DNA from: Thermomicrobiales bacterium
GTDB taxonomy: Bacteria > Chloroflexota > Limnocylindria > Limnocylindrales > CSP1-4
Direction of reading: 5' to 3'
DNA length: 8,023 nt
Assembly: GCA_004525275.1 (NCBI GenBank)
Contig: SPCO01000057.1
Location: 1 to 8,023, forward strand
Under the pieces are notes generated by a model. It was not told the origin of the DNA. It ran no database searches and saw nothing but the letters and a program-made list of their open reading frames with translations. Position 1 is the first letter of the stretch, and each line of letters opens with the position of its first letter. Below, one piece after another: positions 5,455 to 8,023 of this stretch. The position numbers and the translations under genes are program-made.

Positions 5455-7936
5455 CCTCGAGCTGCGTCGTCGCCGTGGCGTGGTCCGTGCCGATGTCGAA
5501 CCAGATCGGGGCGCCGATGACCAGCTCGACGTCGCCGCGGAGGGCCGACGGGAACCGACGGCGATCGATGATCGACATCCGGTGGATCTTGAGCTTGATC
5601 GGGACGATCGGCGTCCCACCCTCGACCGCGATGAGCCCGGCGCCCGCCTTGAACGGCTGGAGCGGGCCCCCGACGGTCAGCTTGCCCTCCGGGTAGATGA
5701 GGATGTTGTAGCCCTTGTCCATGCGGGCACCGAGCAGCTCGAGGCTCTTCCGGACGCCGCCCTCGCGCTGGAGCGGGAAGGCGTTGGCGATGACCGATGC
5801 GAGCACGCCCTGGAGCAGGTTGTCGTAGATCGTGTCGGCCGCCGCCGCAACCGCCAGCTTCCGGCGGATCCCGAGCGGCAGGCGCGACAGGATGATCCCG
5901 TTATCGAGGTGCAGGCAGTGGTTCGGCGTCAGGATGTATGGGCCATCATCCGGGTTGAGGTGCTCGAGCCCGCTCACTCTCACGCGATAGAAGAGGCTGA
6001 CGAACGGGTAGATCAGCAGGATCTGGAACCCGATGCCGACGGCCCGGACGAGTGGCGACAGCGGCCAGTTCCACGCGCCCACACCCCGCTTCGCGTCACG
6101 GGCCGCCTCGACGAGCGCGATCAGCTCGGCGACGGTCGCGTCGGGTGCGAGGGCGTCGTCATCGACGAAGACGCCTGTCTCCTCCTCGATGATCCCGAGG
6201 AGTTCGACCCGCTGGAGGGAGTCCAGGTCGAGATCGGTCGACAGGTGCGCCGTGTCTGCGACTGCCGCCGGGTCGACGTTCGCGAGGCCCGCCACGATGA
6301 CCGTGACCGGATCAACGGACGCGTCCAGCGCCTCGCGCCGGACCTTGGAGGCAGCGGCCGGGATGGGAGCTGAGGCGGGCCGCTCCAGGTCCTCCAGCCT
6401 GGCGAGGATGTCCGGCTTGCGCACCTTGAGGGTGGTGGTTCGCGGCAGGTCCTCGTCCGGCCAGACGGTGGAACCGCGGATCTGCTGGTGCGGTGCGAGG
6501 CGGAGGTTCGCGGCCGCGATGATCTCGTCCTCGACCTCCGAATCGTCGAGCAGAAGCACCGCATGGACCTTGAGCCCGGGCCCCAACGGCCACCCGACGA
6601 CGGCGGCGTCCCTGACGCGGACGTCCTCCTTCAGCGCGTTCTCGACATCCTCGGCGTAGACCTTCTGTCCATCGGGCAACGCGAGCATGTCCTTCTTGCG
6701 ACCGCGGAACGTCAGCATCCCATCCTTGGTGAACGCCCCCAGGTCGCCGGTGTGATACCAGCCGTCGGCATCGATCGCGGCAGCCGTCGCCTCGGGGTTC
6801 TTCCAATAGCCGGCGAATCGGCCGGGGCCAGTGGCGAGGATCTCGCCGTCCTCCGCGATGCGGACCTCGACCCCGGGAATGGGCTCGCCGACCGTGCCCA
6901 GCACGTTCCGATGTGGACGCGTGAAGCTGATGACGGGGCCCATTTCGGTCGCGCCGTAGCCCTGTAGCATGTCGACGCCCATTTCGGTCCAGCGCGTCGC
7001 GACGTCCACATCCAATGCCGATGCACCGACGCCGATCGTGTGGAGCCGCCCGCCGAACTGGCTCAGCACGGACCGGAAGAGCAGCCGCTTGAAGGGCTTT
7101 GGAACCCGGCGGGCGATCGCATGGAGCCGCTCGAAGGTCGCCCGGCGATCCGCCTGGTCCACCCGCCGCTCGATGGCGGCATCGAGGAGGCGCAAGCCCT
7201 GGGGCACGATCAGCAGGACCGATACCTTGAAGTCGCGGAACGTCCGGATCAGGACGGCTGGCTGACGGCTCACGGGGTACACGACGCTCGCCCCAACGGT
7301 CAGCGGGAGGATCAAGCCAAGGACCTGCTCGTACAGGTGCGACAGCGGCAGCACGGACAGCAGGCGGTCTTTCTCCCCGAACGGCATCACCTGGGCCATG
7401 GCCGTCGCGTTGGCGATCAGGTTGCCGTGGCTGAGCATCGCGCCTTTCGGTTCGCCGGTCGTCCCGCTCGTGAACACGATCTCGGCGAGCGTGGCGCCGG
7501 TGACCGGCGCGGGTTCCACCGGCTTTGCCCGTCGTGCCGAGTCCGGCAGGCTTTCGATCCAGACGATCGGTAGCCCGAGCTCGCGAGCCGAGGTCTCCGT
7601 CTGCCTGCTCGCGACGACCAGTGTCGCGCCGGTCTGGCCAGCGATCTTGCGGCCGAAATCAACCGTGTGGCGAACGTCAAGCGGCACCGAGGCCGCACCG
7701 AGGTGGGCGATGGCAAAGAAGGCGATCCCCCACTCGGGTCGATTGACCGCCCAAAGGATCACGCGGTCGCCTTCGCCCACGCCCGCCTCCGCGAGCACCC
7801 GCGCCGCGCGGGGGACCGTCTCGGCCAGGTCCCGGTACCGCCAGGCCCGCGTGCGGAAGAACGGCCGGATCAGGAGCGCCGGTCGTCGGTCGAACCTCGC
7901 ACCACCCAGCCGGACAACGTCGACGAGGGTATCCAT
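5435..7936 (-). CDS. Acyl-CoA/ACP synthetase - acyl carrier - PlsC acyltransferase fusion
   Basis: This 833-residue protein has three domains. Residues 1-510 are an acyl-adenylating (ANL) enzyme: ATP loop FTSGTTGEPKG (155-165), YGATE (327-331), YHTGDLG (394-400), RGRKKD (411-416) and the catalytic Lys504 in LPRTTTLK. Residues about 540-612 are an acyl carrier domain with the phosphopantetheine serine S573 in LDSL. Residues about 625-833 are a PlsC-type acyltransferase: NHCLHLD (672-678, the NHx4D motif), YPEGK (748-752) and GGTPIVPIK (773-781). A hydrophobic stretch (627-650) probably anchors it in the inner face of the membrane. The expected job is to activate a fatty acid, hold it on the carrier and transfer it to a lysophospholipid or glycerol phosphate. 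This resembles E. coli Aas, but with the domain order reversed and a carrier built in. All key residues are present. The exact acceptor is not known. Confidence 0.92.
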   Translation of the reverse strand: MDTLVDVVRLGGARFDRRPALLIRPFFRTRAWRYRDLAETVPRAARVLAEAGVGEGDRVILWAVNRPEWGIAFFAIAHLGAASVPLDVRHTVDFGRKIAGQTGATLVVASRQTETSARELGLPIVWIESLPDSARRAKPVEPAPVTGATLAEIVFTSGTTGEPKGAMLSHGNLIANATAMAQVMPFGEKDRLLSVLPLSHLYEQVLGLILPLTVGASVVYPVSRQPAVLIRTFRDFKVSVLLIVPQGLRLLDAAIERRVDQADRRATFERLHAIARRVPKPFKRLLFRSVLSQFGGRLHTIGVGASALDVDVATRWTEMGVDMLQGYGATEMGPVISFTRPHRNVLGTVGEPIPGVEVRIAEDGEILATGPGRFAGYWKNPEATAAAIDADGWYHTGDLGAFTKDGMLTFRGRKKDMLALPDGQKVYAEDVENALKEDVRVRDAAVVGWPLGPGLKVHAVLLLDDSEVEDEIIAAANLRLAPHQQIRGSTVWPDEDLPRTTTLKVRKPDILARLEDLERPASAPIPAAASKVRREALDASVDPVTVIVAGLANVDPAAVADTAHLSTDLDLDSLQRVELLGIIEEETGVFVDDDALAPDATVAELIALVEAARDAKRGVGAWNWPLSPLVRAVGIGFQILLIYPFVSLFYRVRVSGLEHLNPDDGPYILTPNHCLHLDNGIILSRLPLGIRRKLAVAAAADTIYDNLLQGVLASVIANAFPLQREGGVRKSLELLGARMDKGYNILIYPEGKLTVGGPLQPFKAGAGLIAVEGGTPIVPIKLKIHRMSIIDRRRFPSALRGDVELVIGAPIWFDIGTDHATATTQLEAAVRAL

Positions 7937-7943
7937 CGAATCG

Positions 7944-7948
7944 CCCCT
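7944..7948 (-). promoter_or_regulatory. Ribosome binding site for the lipid enzyme gene
   Basis: On the minus strand AGGGG lies 7 bases before the ATG at 7936. This partial Shine-Dalgarno match at good spacing supports that start. Confidence 0.55.
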
Positions 7949-7962
7949 AGCGTGTCGGCGTC

Positions 7963-7990
7963 AGTCTGCGCCGCGTGCCAGCCCTGTCAA
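7963..7990 (-). promoter_or_regulatory. Probable promoter of the lipid enzyme gene
   Basis: A perfect -35 box TTGACA (minus strand, 7990-7985) is followed after 16 bases by CAGACT (7968-7963), a poor match (3 of 6) to the -10 consensus. Transcription would start near 7955, giving a leader of about 20 bases that includes the AGGGG site. The -35 box is convincing, the -10 box is not. Confidence 0.4.
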
Positions 7991-8023
7991 TACACCATTC
8001 GCATCCTCATCCAGCGCAGCAAA

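Noticed and set aside
5285..6373. A 362-codon plus-strand open frame over the tandem repeat and the lipid enzyme
   Set aside because: It is opposite the acyltransferase and carrier domains with confirmed motifs. It starts in noncoding repeats and is rich in Asp, Arg and Glu, as expected of a shadow frame.

Overview
The window is high-GC and tightly packed. It holds five protein genes: one runs off the left edge, two lie on the plus strand, and three (including the partial one) on the minus strand. The GC-rich codon use, a RecQ helicase fused to a phosphoribosyltransferase (PRTase), a likely leaderless MerR-type gene and a large acyl-activating/acyltransferase fusion would fit a Chloroflexota or Actinomycetota bacterium. 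That placement is an inference from gene style; there is no marker gene here to prove it.

Layout. (1) Bases 1-3059, minus strand: a two-gene operon. The first gene encodes a RecQ-type DNA helicase whose C-terminus is a ComF-like PRTase domain. Its stop codon overlaps by one base the start of a DprA-like gene (301 codons visible, cut by the window edge). (2) Bases 3060-3221: a divergent intergenic region with a 61-bp dispersed repeat and a clear -35/-10 promoter reading right. (3) Bases 3222-5098, plus strand: a MerR-type regulator overlapping by 4 bases a cytosolic von Willebrand factor A (VWA) protein with an intact metal-binding (MIDAS) motif. (4) Bases 5099-5434: a noncoding spacer between convergent genes. 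It contains a second copy of the 61-bp repeat, a third half-copy in inverted orientation and four units of a 28-bp tandem repeat. (5) Bases 5435-7936, minus strand: an 833-residue fusion of an acyl-adenylating enzyme, an acyl carrier domain and a PlsC-type acyltransferase, with its own promoter near the right edge.

How the genes may work together. The helicase-PRTase plus DprA-like pair is the most notable part. The combination of helicase, ComF-type PRTase and DprA repeats the ComFA-ComFC-DprA set that handles single-stranded DNA in natural transformation. The PRTase plus DprA pairing also recalls the ShosT-ShosA toxin-antitoxin/anti-phage system. A role in DNA uptake and repair or in defence is therefore plausible, but the sequence cannot decide between them. 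The MerR-VWA pair is a translationally coupled regulator-effector unit of unknown target. It is flanked on both sides by the 61-bp repeat in the same orientation, so it may have been inserted or duplicated as a cassette. The lipid enzyme is probably an independent unit that activates fatty acids and transfers them to lysophospholipids.
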